Origin: Candidatus Proruminimicrobium quisquiliarum
GTDB taxonomy: Bacteria; Elusimicrobiota; Endomicrobiia; Endomicrobiales; Endomicrobiaceae
DNA: 64,000 bases
Assembly (NCBI GenBank): GCA_018433245.1
Contig: JAHDRN010000013.1
Span: forward strand, 1 to 64,000
Direction: 5' to 3'
Shown here: piece after piece, positions 17,327-25,874 of the stretch
How positions within the stretch are numbered: the first letter of the stretch is position 1
How the letters are laid out: every line of letters begins with the position of its first letter
Program-made: the position numbers and the translations under genes
Notes under the pieces: model-generated
Told to the model about the DNA's origin: nothing
The model's input: only the letters and a program-made list of their open reading frames with translations
The model's database searches: none

Positions 17327-18082
17327 TTGGGTAAAATAGAATTAAAGAGTCCTTCCGAGATAGAAAAGATGAGAGTTGCCGCAAAAGCAATCGCGGAGAT
17401 TTTGGAGGATTTAAAAAGTTTTGTAAAACCCGGTCTTACGACAAAAGATATAGACGATTTTGTAGCGAAAAAAATAAGTTCTTTTAATATGAAACCGGCT
17501 TTTTTGGGGTATGGTGGGTTCCCTGCATCAGCATGCGTTTCGGTAAACGATGAGCTTGTACACGGAATCCCGAATGATTCCCGCGTACTTTCTTCCGGCG
17601 ATATCGTAAGTGTTGACGTCGGTACTATTTATGACGGGTATTACGGTGATGCGGCTTACACCTATCCCGTCGGTAAAATATCCGACCAAACGCAGAAATT
17701 ATTGCAGGTAACGGAAGACTCATTGTATGAGGCTATAGAGCAGGTCAAACCGGGCAACAGATTGGGCGATGTCTCCTACGCAGTCCAAAAATACGCGGAG
17801 AGTTTCGGTTATTCAATCGTAAGAGATTACTGCGGTCACGGTATCGGCAGAAATCTCCACGAAGAACCGAGTGTTCCTAATTTTGGAAAAAACGGGACAG
17901 GAGTCAAGCTGGAAGAAGGGATGGTTATTGCTATAGAACCGATGGTCAATGCCGGCAAATATTATGTTGACGTGTTGCCGAACAGATGGACCGTCGTGAC
18001 AAGAGACGGCAGTTTATGCGCCCACTACGAACACACAGTGCTCGTTACTAAAAATGGTTATGAGATTTTAACAAAAATCTGA
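17327..18082 (+). CDS. map: Methionine aminopeptidase, type I; TTG start
   Basis: Removes N-terminal Met from new proteins. 251 aa; metal ligands occur in the conserved blocks [16 protein letters not shown] (two Asp), [12 protein letters not shown] (His), AIEPMV (Glu) and YEHT (Glu). [10 protein letters not shown] precedes these. TTG (17327) gives the expected N-terminus [14 protein letters not shown]; no ATG is nearer than that final Met. RBS is weak (AAAGG), so translation may rely on coupling to adk. Confidence 0.95.
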   Translation: MGKIELKSPSEIEKMRVAAKAIAEILEDLKSFVKPGLTTKDIDDFVAKKISSFNMKPAFLGYGGFPASACVSVNDELVHGIPNDSRVLSSGDIVSVDVGTIYDGYYGDAAYTYPVGKISDQTQKLLQVTEDSLYEAIEQVKPGNRLGDVSYAVQKYAESFGYSIVRDYCGHGIGRNLHEEPSVPNFGKNGTGVKLEEGMVIAIEPMVNAGKYYVDVLPNRWTVVTRDGSLCAHYEHTVLVTKNGYEILTKI

Positions 18083-18095
18083 CCAAGGAAAAAAA

Positions 18096-18314
18096 ATGAG
18101 CAAAGAAGAAAAAATTGAAGTGACCGGAAAAATTCTGGAATCGCTGCCAAATGCGATGTTCAGGGTTGAAATTGAAGGCGGACATGTAATTTTGGCGCAC
18201 ATCTGCGGGAAAATGAGAATGCACTACATTAAAATTTTGCCCGGAGACAAAGTAAAAGTTGAACTTTCTCCCTATGATTTAACGAGAGGAAGAATCACTT
18301 ACAGAGACAAATAA
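18096..18314 (+). CDS. infA: Translation initiation factor IF-1
   Basis: 72-aa OB-fold factor that occupies the 30S A site during initiation. The sequence [20 protein letters not shown] and the ending [12 protein letters not shown] are family-typical. RBS AAGGAA sits 7 bases upstream. It lies in the canonical map-infA-rpmJ-rpsM order. Confidence 0.98.
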   Translation: MSKEEKIEVTGKILESLPNAMFRVEIEGGHVILAHICGKMRMHYIKILPGDKVKVELSPYDLTRGRITYRDK

Positions 18315-18329
18315 ACAGGAGTATTTTAA

Positions 18330-18443
18330 ATGAAAGTCAGAGCATCGGTAAAACCTATCTGTCAGAAATGCAAAGTAGTAAAAAGAAAAGGCGTAGTAAG
18401 AGTTGTCTGCGAAGATCCCAGACATAAACAGAGACAAGGTTAA
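18330..18443 (+). CDS. rpmJ: 50S ribosomal protein L36, zinc-binding
   Basis: 37-aa protein read directly from the sequence: [20 protein letters not shown] and onward to DPRHKQRQG. Zinc ligands are C11, C14, C27 and H32. RBS CAGGAG lies upstream of the ATG. Standard place between infA and rpsM. Confidence 0.97.
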   Translation: MKVRASVKPICQKCKVVKRKGVVRVVCEDPRHKQRQG

Positions 18444-18493
18444 TTTTTTCATTAAATTAATATAAGTAATATTTTAAACGGGGGACACAGAGA

Positions 18494-18889
18494 ATGGCAA
18501 GAGTTGCCGGAGTAGATTTACCTAAACAAAAAAGATTAGACATAGCGCTCAGATACATTTACGGTATCGGGCCGGTGCTTTCAAACGCGATTATAGCAGA
18601 ACTCAATCTTGATCCAGCAAAGAGAGTAAAAGATTTAACGGAAGGCGAAGTAAACCAGATCAATAACCTTATAACCAAGGAGTTTAAGGTTGAAGGCGAT
18701 TTGAGAAGAGAAATTCAGGCAAACATCAAGAGATTGATAGACATCGGAAGCTACAGGGGAGCAAGACACAAAAGGAATCTTCCCGTAAGAGGTCAGAGAA
18801 CAAAAACCAACGCCAGAACAAGAAGAGGAAAGAGAAAAACTGTCGGTGCGGGTAAAGCGGCAGCAGCGAAAAGACAGCCAGCAAAATAA
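18494..18889 (+). CDS. rpsM: 30S ribosomal protein S13
   Basis: S13 lies in the 30S head and contacts P-site tRNA and the 50S. It starts [25 protein letters not shown] and has the basic [22 protein letters not shown] segment near the end (quoted in part), followed by an Ala/Lys tail. 131 aa, slightly longer than usual because of that tail. GGGG-rich RBS upstream. Confidence 0.98.
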   Translation: MARVAGVDLPKQKRLDIALRYIYGIGPVLSNAIIAELNLDPAKRVKDLTEGEVNQINNLITKEFKVEGDLRREIQANIKRLIDIGSYRGARHKRNLPVRGQRTKTNARTRRGKRKTVGAGKAAAAKRQPAK

Positions 18890-18922
18890 ATTAAATAAAA
18901 AGTTTTCGGAGGAGTTAAGATA

Positions 18923-19315
18923 ATGGCAGAAGTAAAAAAACCGGTTGCAAAAAAGAAAATCAGATATGCCGGCGGAATAGCAAGAGCATATATACAATCT
19001 ACTTTCAATAATACAATAGTCACAATCGCAGACGACAAAGGCAACACTTTGGCTTGGGCGTCGGCAGGCGGTTCGGGGTTCAAAGGCGCAAAAAAAGGAA
19101 CTCCGTTTGCGGCTCAGATGACGGCCAACGCGGTAGGAAAAAAAGTGCTTGATATGGGCGTAAAACAGGTTGCAGTTTTTGTTAACGGCCCGGGGCCGGG
19201 AAGAGAAACGGCAATCAGAGGATTGCACGCTTCAGGACTTATGGTAGCGGCGATTAAAGACGTTACGCCGGTTCCGCATGACGGTTGCCGTCCGCCAAAA
19301 CCAAGAAGAGTATAA
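18923..19315 (+). CDS. rpsK: 30S ribosomal protein S11
   Basis: S11 forms the 30S platform and the E-site mRNA path. [20 protein letters not shown] and [18 protein letters not shown] are diagnostic, as is the ending [17 protein letters not shown]. 130 aa. RBS GGAGGAG 8 bases upstream. Confidence 0.98.
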   Translation: MAEVKKPVAKKKIRYAGGIARAYIQSTFNNTIVTIADDKGNTLAWASAGGSGFKGAKKGTPFAAQMTANAVGKKVLDMGVKQVAVFVNGPGPGRETAIRGLHASGLMVAAIKDVTPVPHDGCRPPKPRRV

Positions 19316-19349
19316 TTAAGTTAAAAATTTTTTCGGAGGATTTTAATAG

Positions 19350-19973
19350 ATGTCAAGATATACAGGGTCAGTATGCAAACAATGCAGGACGGAAAGAGAA
19401 AAGCTTTTTCTAAAAGGCGAAAGATGCAATACAAATTGCACGCTTGAAAGAAAAAGAGGCAAAAACGCGCCCGGACAGCACGGAGCCAGAAAAGGCAAAA
19501 TGTCCGATTACGGAAAACATTTGAGAGAAAAACAGAAAGCAAGAAGAGTATTCGGTCTATCCGAACAGCAGTTTAGAAGATATTTTGACGTAGCGGATAA
19601 AATGCCGGGAATGACAGGCGACAATCTTCTCAAACTTTTGGAACTCAGACTTGACAATACCGTTTTTAAACTGGGCTTGGCGTTTTCAAGAAAAATGGCA
19701 AGACAGCTTGTAATGCACGGAAATGTTACAGTTAACGGCAAAAAAGTTGATGTTCCGAGATACCAGGTTAAAGCGGGCGACGTTATCACCGTTAAAGAAA
19801 AATACAAAACAAACGCTAATCTTGTTAAATTGATGGAGCATCCGGCTGCAGTCCCTTCGTGGCTGGAATTTGACAAAACTACTGTTGCCGGCAAAGTGAA
19901 AAATGAACCTTCTGTTGAAGAGTTTTCACATCCGATCAACAGTCAGTTAATTGTTGAATTGTATTCTAAGTAA
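19350..19973 (+). CDS. rpsD: 30S ribosomal protein S4, zinc-binding N-terminus
   Basis: S4 is a primary 16S rRNA binder and part of the mRNA helicase centre. The N-terminal segment has C9-x2-C12 and C26-x3-C30, the zinc form. An S4 RNA-binding domain (RLDNTVFKLGLAFSRKMARQLVMHGN) occupies the middle. 207 aa. RBS GGAGG upstream. Confidence 0.98.
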   Translation: MSRYTGSVCKQCRTEREKLFLKGERCNTNCTLERKRGKNAPGQHGARKGKMSDYGKHLREKQKARRVFGLSEQQFRRYFDVADKMPGMTGDNLLKLLELRLDNTVFKLGLAFSRKMARQLVMHGNVTVNGKKVDVPRYQVKAGDVITVKEKYKTNANLVKLMEHPAAVPSWLEFDKTTVAGKVKNEPSVEEFSHPINSQLIVELYSK

Positions 19974-20021
19974 AAAAATAAATAACCGCTTGAAAAAGTG
20001 GGTTAAACGGAGTTATATAGG

Positions 20022-20984
20022 ATGAAAACATCAAATTTAAAAAAATTAGAAAAGTTACAGTTGGAAGAGTCAACGGCTTCCAAAACTTTCGGAAGATTTT
20101 TTGCCCAGCCTTTTGAAAGAGGATACGGACACACTATCGGAAATTCGTTGAGAAGAATTCTTCTTTCAAGCATTGAAGGTTCGGCGATAACTTCAGTTAA
20201 CGTCACAGGCGCTTCACACGAATATTCGGTAATCAAAGGCGTAAGAGAAGACGTATTGCAGATAATGCTTAATCTTAAAAAGGTAAGAGTGAGATTAACG
20301 GGAGAAGGACCTGAAACATTATATTTAAAAGTTTCAAAAGCGGGCACGGTAAAAGCGAAAGACATAGAAAAAAATGCATCCGTTGAAATTCTTAATCCCG
20401 ATCAGGAAATCGCCAACATAGACGCAGGCGCGACTCTTGAAATGGAACTTGAAGTTTCAAAAGGAAAAGGCTACGTTTTGGCGGCCGACGTCAAGAATCA
20501 TAAATATTCTGCCGGAACCATCGTTATGGACGCTCTTTTTTCACCGGTAACGAAAGTAAATTACGAAGTTGAAAATACCAGAGTAGACCAGTCTTATAAT
20601 TACGATAAACTTATAATGGAAGTCTGGACTGACGGCTCAATCACTCCTCAGGACGCGTTGATAGAATCTGCAAAAGTATTGCAGGCAAGCCTTGCGATAT
20701 TTACAGGCGTAGCAAGCGTCGCCAAAGAAGTTGAACCTGCAGAACCTGTAGAAGCAAAACCTGAAGATAAAACCGAAGAAGTAAAATCGCAGCCTATCAG
20801 CATTCTTGATTTGTCAACCAGAGCTTCAAACGGTTTGAAAAACGAAGGGATTGAAACTATAGGGGAACTTGTAAAATATTCCGAAGACGAACTTCTCGGC
20901 CTTGATAAATTCGGGCAGAATTCTCTTAAAGAAATAAAGAAAAAACTTGATGAAATCGGTTTGACTTTGAAGGAGCATAAATAA
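20022..20984 (+). CDS. rpoA: RNA polymerase subunit alpha
   Basis: Alpha scaffold of RNA polymerase. The N-terminal domain has EPFERGYGHTIGNSLRRILLSS-type sequence (residues about 28-50); an acidic linker (EPAEPVEAKPEDKTEE) at about 240-258 leads to the C-terminal domain with LDLSTRASNGLKNEGIETIGELV, which binds UP elements and activators. 320 aa. Its TAA overlaps the rplQ ATG by one base. Confidence 0.98.
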   Translation: MKTSNLKKLEKLQLEESTASKTFGRFFAQPFERGYGHTIGNSLRRILLSSIEGSAITSVNVTGASHEYSVIKGVREDVLQIMLNLKKVRVRLTGEGPETLYLKVSKAGTVKAKDIEKNASVEILNPDQEIANIDAGATLEMELEVSKGKGYVLAADVKNHKYSAGTIVMDALFSPVTKVNYEVENTRVDQSYNYDKLIMEVWTDGSITPQDALIESAKVLQASLAIFTGVASVAKEVEPAEPVEAKPEDKTEEVKSQPISILDLSTRASNGLKNEGIETIGELVKYSEDELLGLDKFGQNSLKEIKKKLDEIGLTLKEHK

Positions 20985-21337
20985 TGATTAAGAATCACAA
21001 TACAAGAAAATTAGCGGTAACCCCTTCTCATAAAAGGGCTATGATGAGAAATATGACAAGAGATCTCTTTTTGCATGAAAAAATTACGACCACGGTTCCA
21101 AGAGCCAAAGAAGTCGTAAGATTTGCAGAAAAACTTATAACAAAAGCAAAACCTGCGGATTTGAATGCTAAAAAAGCATTGCACGGCGAAATCAACAGCA
21201 AAGAAGTCGTTAAGAAACTTTTTGAAGTATTGGTCCCGAGATATAAAGAAAGAAACGGCGGATATACTCAGATTTTGAAGCTTGATAACAGAAAAGGCGA
21301 CGGCGCTCAGAAAGCGATCGTCAGATTGGTTATCTAG
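20984..21337 (+). CDS. rplQ: 50S ribosomal protein L17
   Basis: L17, near the exit tunnel. It has the RKLAVTPSHKRAMMRNMTRDLFLHEKITTT pattern (residues about 7-36, given in part here) and the closing GGYTQILKLDNRKGDGAQKAIVRLV. 117 aa. RBS AAGGAG is inside the rpoA end; last gene of the alpha operon. No T-run terminator is seen; hairpin repeat B follows. Confidence 0.97.
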   Translation: MIKNHNTRKLAVTPSHKRAMMRNMTRDLFLHEKITTTVPRAKEVVRFAEKLITKAKPADLNAKKALHGEINSKEVVKKLFEVLVPRYKERNGGYTQILKLDNRKGDGAQKAIVRLVI

Positions 21338-21422
21338 TTAACACAAAATACAAAGACGGTAAAAATAAGGGCACTGTTTGTTCACACGCAGACGGTGCCT
21401 GTAGTACGTATACACACTTATA

Positions 21423-21545
21423 GCGACCGAAATCTTTTGGCTACGGCTTTGGATTTTCAAAGCTCATTTACCGCTCACGCCTAATGTAAACTTCACTTTG
21501 TAAATCCTTTGCCTCACTCAAAATCTTTCTAGTCTCTAACGAACA
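21423..21545. repeat. Nested-hairpin intergenic repeat, copy B (after rplQ)
   Basis: Outer arms CGACCGAAATCTTTTGG (21424-21440) and CTCAAAATCTTTCTAGTC (21517-21534) are largely complementary. Inner arms GGATTTTCAAAG (21451-21462) and CTTTGTAAATCC (21496-21507) match at 11 of 12. Core is CTCATTTACC...GTAAACTTC. The flanks of the 406-base rplQ-to-next-gene gap contain nothing else I can name apart from a weak hairpin at 21370-21400. Confidence 0.75.
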
Positions 21546-21743
21546 CCCCAATGACAAAGCAAGTTGCTGTTAGTGCCCAATATAATAAAAAATCATACAT
21601 CACTTTTTTTATTATAAATTTATAAAAAATAAATATGCTCACTTTAAGAATATTATTGTATAATAGAAAAAAGTATATGTTGGAGTTGAGGATTATAATG
21701 GTCGGTTTTAGTAACAGTAAAATTTATATTTTATAGAGGGATT

Positions 21744-21932
21744 ATGGAACTCATTGAATTAGCAAAAGAGTACGGATTGAGGACTATCAAATGTAAGTAT
21801 TGCAAAAAAGAAGTAGTTGCAACAGCACCTTGTCAAAAGGTATGTAAGTCTGTCAGTTGTCAAAAAAAAAGAATTGCAGAAAAACAGAAAACATATTTGC
21901 AGAAGATGAAAAAAATTGATGATGCTATTTAA
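21744..21932 (+). CDS. Small cysteine-rich hypothetical protein
   Basis: 62 aa. N-terminal CKYCKKE (C17-x2-C20) and later cysteines in TAPCQKVCKSVSCQKKR suggest one small zinc-binding unit; the C-terminus is a lysine-rich helix (KRIAEKQKTYLQKMKK). RBS AGAGGG lies 6 bases upstream and the base composition is AT-rich. It opens the accessory region. No family recognised; a nucleic-acid binding role is a guess. Confidence 0.6.
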   Translation: MELIELAKEYGLRTIKCKYCKKEVVATAPCQKVCKSVSCQKKRIAEKQKTYLQKMKKIDDAI

Positions 21933-22211
21933 CTCGTATATGGATCTAATATATGTAATTTCAAATTTATTTGAAAGTGTCGAATAATTTTCATTTTTCA
22001 CAGAAATTTCACAAATATTTATGAAATTTTTAGGTTTATGTACTATTGAAATTCTTTGCTTCGCTCCAAATATCAACGGCTACAATAACGGCATATCACG
22101 TTTGCAAATTCCTCGTCTCGCCTCAAACTTTAAAGCTGAGATACAGTTTTGCTTTAAAAATGTAATTTTTATATAATCTAAGTCCAAGATAAATAACAGA
22201 AAAAGGTGTGT

Positions 22212-23453
22212 ATGAAATTAAAAATTGAAAATTTTGGTAAAATCAAAAGTGCTAATTTAGAACTTGAGGGCTTGACAGTTATTACAGGTCAAAATGATAC
22301 AGGGAAAAGCACGGTTGGGAAAATTCTATTTTGGGTAATCAACTGTCTCAATAATTATGAAAAAAGTTTTAATGATTTTCTTATATCCTATTGTAAAGCT
22401 TGGATGAGTAGAACATTAAAGTATCTTGCGCGTAAAGAGTATAAACTTCCAGAAGATTTAAACAAATTTATTGGGATTTCAGATAGTATTCCAAATAAAT
22501 TATTTAATGAAACTGAAAATCTTACTTCTGATGTAATTAAATTTACAATGCAAACTTTAAATTTCATAAAACAAAAAAATTTAGAAGAAGATAAAGTTTT
22601 AAAAGAAGAGTTAGTATTTCTTAAGAAGCTGTTAAACTCCTCTGAAAAAATGAAAATAGAATTAATTTTATGGTTTGATAAAAGTAAAATTTTTAAAGAT
22701 ATTTTAAATAATTCTGTTCATAGTGATATAAAAGCAAATATCAGTTTTGAAACTGCTGATAATAAAGTGATTGAAATTGAAATTTCTAAAGATACTAGTG
22801 GTATAGATATAAATTTTGATAAAGATAAAATTAAAATATTATGGAGTAATGTTGATTTTATAGAAACTCCACTAATGATAGATAAAAAAGATTACAGTAG
22901 TTCAGAAGATAAAAAATGGATAAAAAAGTTCAATGATGTCAGAAAGAAAATAAAAGATAAAGATTCGTTTTTTATATCAAATGAGATACATGATATTATC
23001 GATGGGGATATTAGCATATCCGATGATGATGATTTATATTATCAAAAAAATAAAACTTCAAAAAAATTACATATTATGAATGCAGCAGCAGGTGCCAAAT
23101 CATTTGTGGTTTTAGATTTATTGAATAAATTTGGTAATTTCAAATCAGATTCAATTACTGTATTTGATGAGCCTGAAAATCATTTGCATCCAGAATGGCA
23201 GATAAAATATGCTGAGTTGATAATTGACTATGTGCAAAAGGGAGCAAATATCATATTAGCATCGCATAGTCCATATATGATACAAGCATTGATTCACTAT
23301 GCAAAAAATAGAAATCTTGCACAAGAAAAATTTAGGTTGTTATTGTCAAAAAAAGAAGAAGAAAATTGGGTTAGATTGAATGATGTTACAAAAACACCAC
23401 AAAAGATTTTCGAATTATTAGATAAACCTTTTTATGATGTTTTAAAAGGTTAA
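22212..23453 (+). CDS. AAA (ABC-type) ATPase, OLD/AAA_15-like
   Basis: 413 aa from ATG 22212; AAAAGG lies 5 bases upstream, better than the GTG at 22206. Walker A is GQNDTGKST (residues 26-34). The C-terminal part has NAAAGAKSF (signature-like), Walker B FDEPENHLHPEW (D319-E320) and the switch ASHSPYMIQAL. There is a long charged middle and no TOPRIM domain. Such SMC-like ATPases often power defence systems with a nuclease partner. It pairs with the next gene (6-base gap). Strongly AT-rich, so probably acquired. Confidence 0.8.
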   Translation: MKLKIENFGKIKSANLELEGLTVITGQNDTGKSTVGKILFWVINCLNNYEKSFNDFLISYCKAWMSRTLKYLARKEYKLPEDLNKFIGISDSIPNKLFNETENLTSDVIKFTMQTLNFIKQKNLEEDKVLKEELVFLKKLLNSSEKMKIELILWFDKSKIFKDILNNSVHSDIKANISFETADNKVIEIEISKDTSGIDINFDKDKIKILWSNVDFIETPLMIDKKDYSSSEDKKWIKKFNDVRKKIKDKDSFFISNEIHDIIDGDISISDDDDLYYQKNKTSKKLHIMNAAAGAKSFVVLDLLNKFGNFKSDSITVFDEPENHLHPEWQIKYAELIIDYVQKGANIILASHSPYMIQALIHYAKNRNLAQEKFRLLLSKKEEENWVRLNDVTKTPQKIFELLDKPFYDVLKG

Positions 23454-23459
23454 TGTATT

Positions 23460-23987
23460 ATGCTGACTAATTTACAATTAAATCTTAAAACAGACTATCC
23501 AGAATATGTTGATCAAACATTATGTGATTTATGTCATGCTGATTCTAAAGCAAATTGTACTGGTTTAAATTCAACAAGTGATTCTCTTGCAAGTGTTCAA
23601 TACATTAATATTGATGAAATTAGTCATAAAATTGCACTTCCTAAAGTTAAAATTTGTGATGGTATTATTATAGATGTTTTAAAGAAAGAAATTCTATTAG
23701 TGGAAATTACAATTCCAGCAAAACCTTTGAGTAAATCTTGTGAAGATTATAAAAAAGAATTCACTGATAAAATTAGAGGAACTAGATTTATATTAAAACA
23801 TTTGGCTTATAAAATATACAAATTAAAATTTCATGGGAATAATATTAAATTGAAATTTAAACCTATTTTTTCAAAAGTTCCTCCAAGTCTAGCTCCAAAA
23901 CAAGCGCAATTAAATATCGCAGAAATGTTAATGTTAAAGTCCATATCAGTAAATAATATAGTTATATTAGATATGCATATATGTTAA
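23460..23987 (+). CDS. Hypothetical partner of the AAA ATPase; possible nuclease
   Basis: 175 aa, unrecognised. N-terminal cysteines (CDLCHADSKANC, residues 22-33) may bind metal. A strand pair KICDGIIIDVLKKEILLVEIT places D67 and E82-x-T84 at a spacing seen in PD-(D/E)XK nucleases, though the usual lysine is Thr. It follows the ATPase by 6 bases with no own RBS, implying translational coupling and a joint function. The nuclease reading is inference only; it could equally be a specificity or toxin component. Confidence 0.5.
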   Translation: MLTNLQLNLKTDYPEYVDQTLCDLCHADSKANCTGLNSTSDSLASVQYINIDEISHKIALPKVKICDGIIIDVLKKEILLVEITIPAKPLSKSCEDYKKEFTDKIRGTRFILKHLAYKIYKLKFHGNNIKLKFKPIFSKVPPSLAPKQAQLNIAEMLMLKSISVNNIVILDMHIC

Positions 23988-24124
23988 TTTTGAGTAATCG
24001 CTTAGTTTAAAAATACCTATTCAACAAAATAATCCAATTCATTTTTTACAGAAAATTCAGGGGTTTATATTTTGGTTTTCTGGTGGGAAAATCTGAATTT
24101 GGTTGAGGTAAATATTGAGAAATG

Positions 24125-24188
24125 TTCCCGAGCGGGAATAATTGTTGACAAATGGGTGGTAATACACTATAATATTCCCGAGCGGGAA
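24125..24188 (+). promoter_or_regulatory. hipBA promoter flanked by two operator palindromes
   Basis: Consensus promoter TTGACA (24145-24150), 17-base spacer, TATAAT (24168-24173). Identical palindromes TTCCCGAGCGGGAA lie at 24125-24138 and 24175-24188; the second extends to 10-bp arms (24171-24192) and overlaps the start-site region. Two bound HipB dimers would bracket RNA polymerase. Confidence 0.88.
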
Positions 24189-24213
24189 TATTTTTTTATT
24201 TTTTGGAGAGAAA

Positions 24214-24435
24214 ATGACTATAAAAAACATAAAAGATGTTGCTAAGATCATAAAAGATACGAGGAAAAAACAGGGTTTAACGCAGGCTGAACTTGCAGGG
24301 GCAAGCGGAGTCGGTGTTCGGTTTATCGTTGATTTGGAAAACGGAAAAGAGACGTGTCAGATAGATAAAACTTTAAGAATAATTAAAATGCTGGGCATAA
24401 GCATAAATGTTGAATTGCCGGAAGGTGATAAATAA
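24214..24435 (+). CDS. hipB: HipB-like antitoxin and repressor
   Basis: 73-aa HTH protein (Xre type): DVAKIIKDTRKKQGLTQAELAGASGVGVRFIVDLENGK covers the helix-turn-helix (quoted pieces from residues 8-45). It should neutralise HipA and repress the operon through the two upstream palindromes. RBS GGAGAG 7 bases before the ATG. Its TAA overlaps the hipA ATG by one base, the usual coupled toxin-antitoxin layout. Confidence 0.9.
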   Translation: MTIKNIKDVAKIIKDTRKKQGLTQAELAGASGVGVRFIVDLENGKETCQIDKTLRIIKMLGISINVELPEGDK

Positions 24436-25664
24436 TGGGGCAGAAATTATCGGTAAGATTATACGGTAAACAAGTCGGTATATTGGAACAGACAAAAACA
24501 GGCAAATTGCAGTTTACATATGAAGATGACAGCGATTTGGCCATATCAAACAGTCTGCCTTTGGATAAGAAAACTTTTACCGATAAAGAATGTAAACCAT
24601 ATTTTAACGGGCTTTTACCGGAAAGCGATATTGTAAGACAGCATATAGGTAAAATGTTTGGTATTAACGCAAACAATGATTTTGTGCTTTTAAAAGCGAT
24701 AGGGCATGACTGTGCCGGTGCTTTATCTCTTCATGATATTAACGAGCCTGTGCGGGTTCAGGAATTTATTGAATTAAACGCAGAGCCTCAGACGGATGAA
24801 CAATTACTAAAACATATTCAGGAACTTCCGAATAAACCTTTTTTTACCGATCTTTCAAATGAAGTAAGGCTTTCTCTTGCAGGTACTCAGGATAAAGGAG
24901 CGGTAACAGTTATTGACGGTAAAATATGTTTGCCGAAAAACAGTACGCCGACTACCCATATAATAAAACCGTTAATAAAAAATTTAGATAATACGATTCT
25001 TAATGAATATTTATGTATGAAGTCAGCAAAAGGAGTCGGTATTAATACCGCAGGAGTTGAAATAGGGGAAGTAAAAGGTATTCAATATCTTCTCATAGAA
25101 AGATACGACAGAGAAATTAAGAATAATAAAGTTAAAAGAATTCATCAGGAAGATTTTTGTCAGGCACTCGGTATTTTAAGTATAAATAAATATCAGGCAG
25201 ATGGCGGACCTGACATAAAACAATGTTTTGACCTGTTGGATATAGCAAGAACTCCCGCAAGTAGCAGAAACATGTTAATGAAACTTGTAATATTTAATTT
25301 TTTAACAGGAAATAACGATGCACATGCAAAGAATTTTTCTTTGTTGTATTTTAATACAAAACCTGTTTTGGCGCCTGCTTATGATTTGCTTTCAAGTCAA
25401 ATGTATCCTAATTTAACTAAGAAAATGGCAATGAAAATAGGTTCTTCTTATGAAAAAAAATTCGTAACTAAGTCGTCTTTTGAAAAAATGTGCGGTGATA
25501 TCGGTTATTCGTATAAAATGTTTAAAAAAGAATTTGAAGAAATTTCTCATAAACTTCCTGAAGTTTTAAAAGAGGAATTTTCAAAACTGGGCGGTAGTTT
25601 TGACGATACCGTTTTAAAAAATATCAAAGCTGTTGTTAAAGAAAATTCAAAAATAGATTTATAA
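24435..25664 (+). CDS. hipA: HipA-like Ser/Thr kinase toxin
   Basis: 409 aa. N-terminal HipA_N region (SVRLYGKQVGILEQ, FNGLLPES), then SLAGTQDKGAV ATP loop, LIERYDR hinge, HQEDFCQALG and the catalytic NNDAHAKNFSLLY with metal-binding AYDLLSSQMYP. In E. coli HipA phosphorylates GltX and causes persistence; the target here is unknown. All kinase motifs are intact, so it should be active. Co-transcribed with hipB. Confidence 0.92.
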   Translation: MGQKLSVRLYGKQVGILEQTKTGKLQFTYEDDSDLAISNSLPLDKKTFTDKECKPYFNGLLPESDIVRQHIGKMFGINANNDFVLLKAIGHDCAGALSLHDINEPVRVQEFIELNAEPQTDEQLLKHIQELPNKPFFTDLSNEVRLSLAGTQDKGAVTVIDGKICLPKNSTPTTHIIKPLIKNLDNTILNEYLCMKSAKGVGINTAGVEIGEVKGIQYLLIERYDREIKNNKVKRIHQEDFCQALGILSINKYQADGGPDIKQCFDLLDIARTPASSRNMLMKLVIFNFLTGNNDAHAKNFSLLYFNTKPVLAPAYDLLSSQMYPNLTKKMAMKIGSSYEKKFVTKSSFEKMCGDIGYSYKMFKKEFEEISHKLPEVLKEEFSKLGGSFDDTVLKNIKAVVKENSKIDL

Positions 25665-25753
25665 CGTAAATGTCGCATAAATAATACATTAAAAAATCAA
25701 TCTTATTTATTGTTAAATCTGTCAGTTTTGTCGTTAATTCTGTCGTTATTTTT

Positions 25754-25833
25754 TTGTCAGTCCATTGACAAAAGTATGTAAAAAATGAAAGTTTTATCAG
25801 TCTATTGACATTTGTTTATTATTGTATTATTAT
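25754..25833 (+). promoter_or_regulatory. Palindrome and promoter before the DUF4143 ATPase
   Basis: TTGTCA-GTCCAT-TGACAA (25754-25771) is a palindrome; a variant ATCAGTCTATTGACAT follows and contains TTGACA (25805-25810) spaced 17 bases from TATTAT (25828-25833). Just upstream CTGTCGTTA-like words are directly repeated. Confidence 0.55.
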
Positions 25834-25874
25834 TTGTATAGCTGATATGGTTAATAATTTGTAAGAGGCTGATT

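Noticed and set aside
24125-24188. Identical palindromes as attachment sites of a mobile element
   Set aside because: They bracket only a consensus promoter and sit immediately before hipB; operator sites explain them fully.
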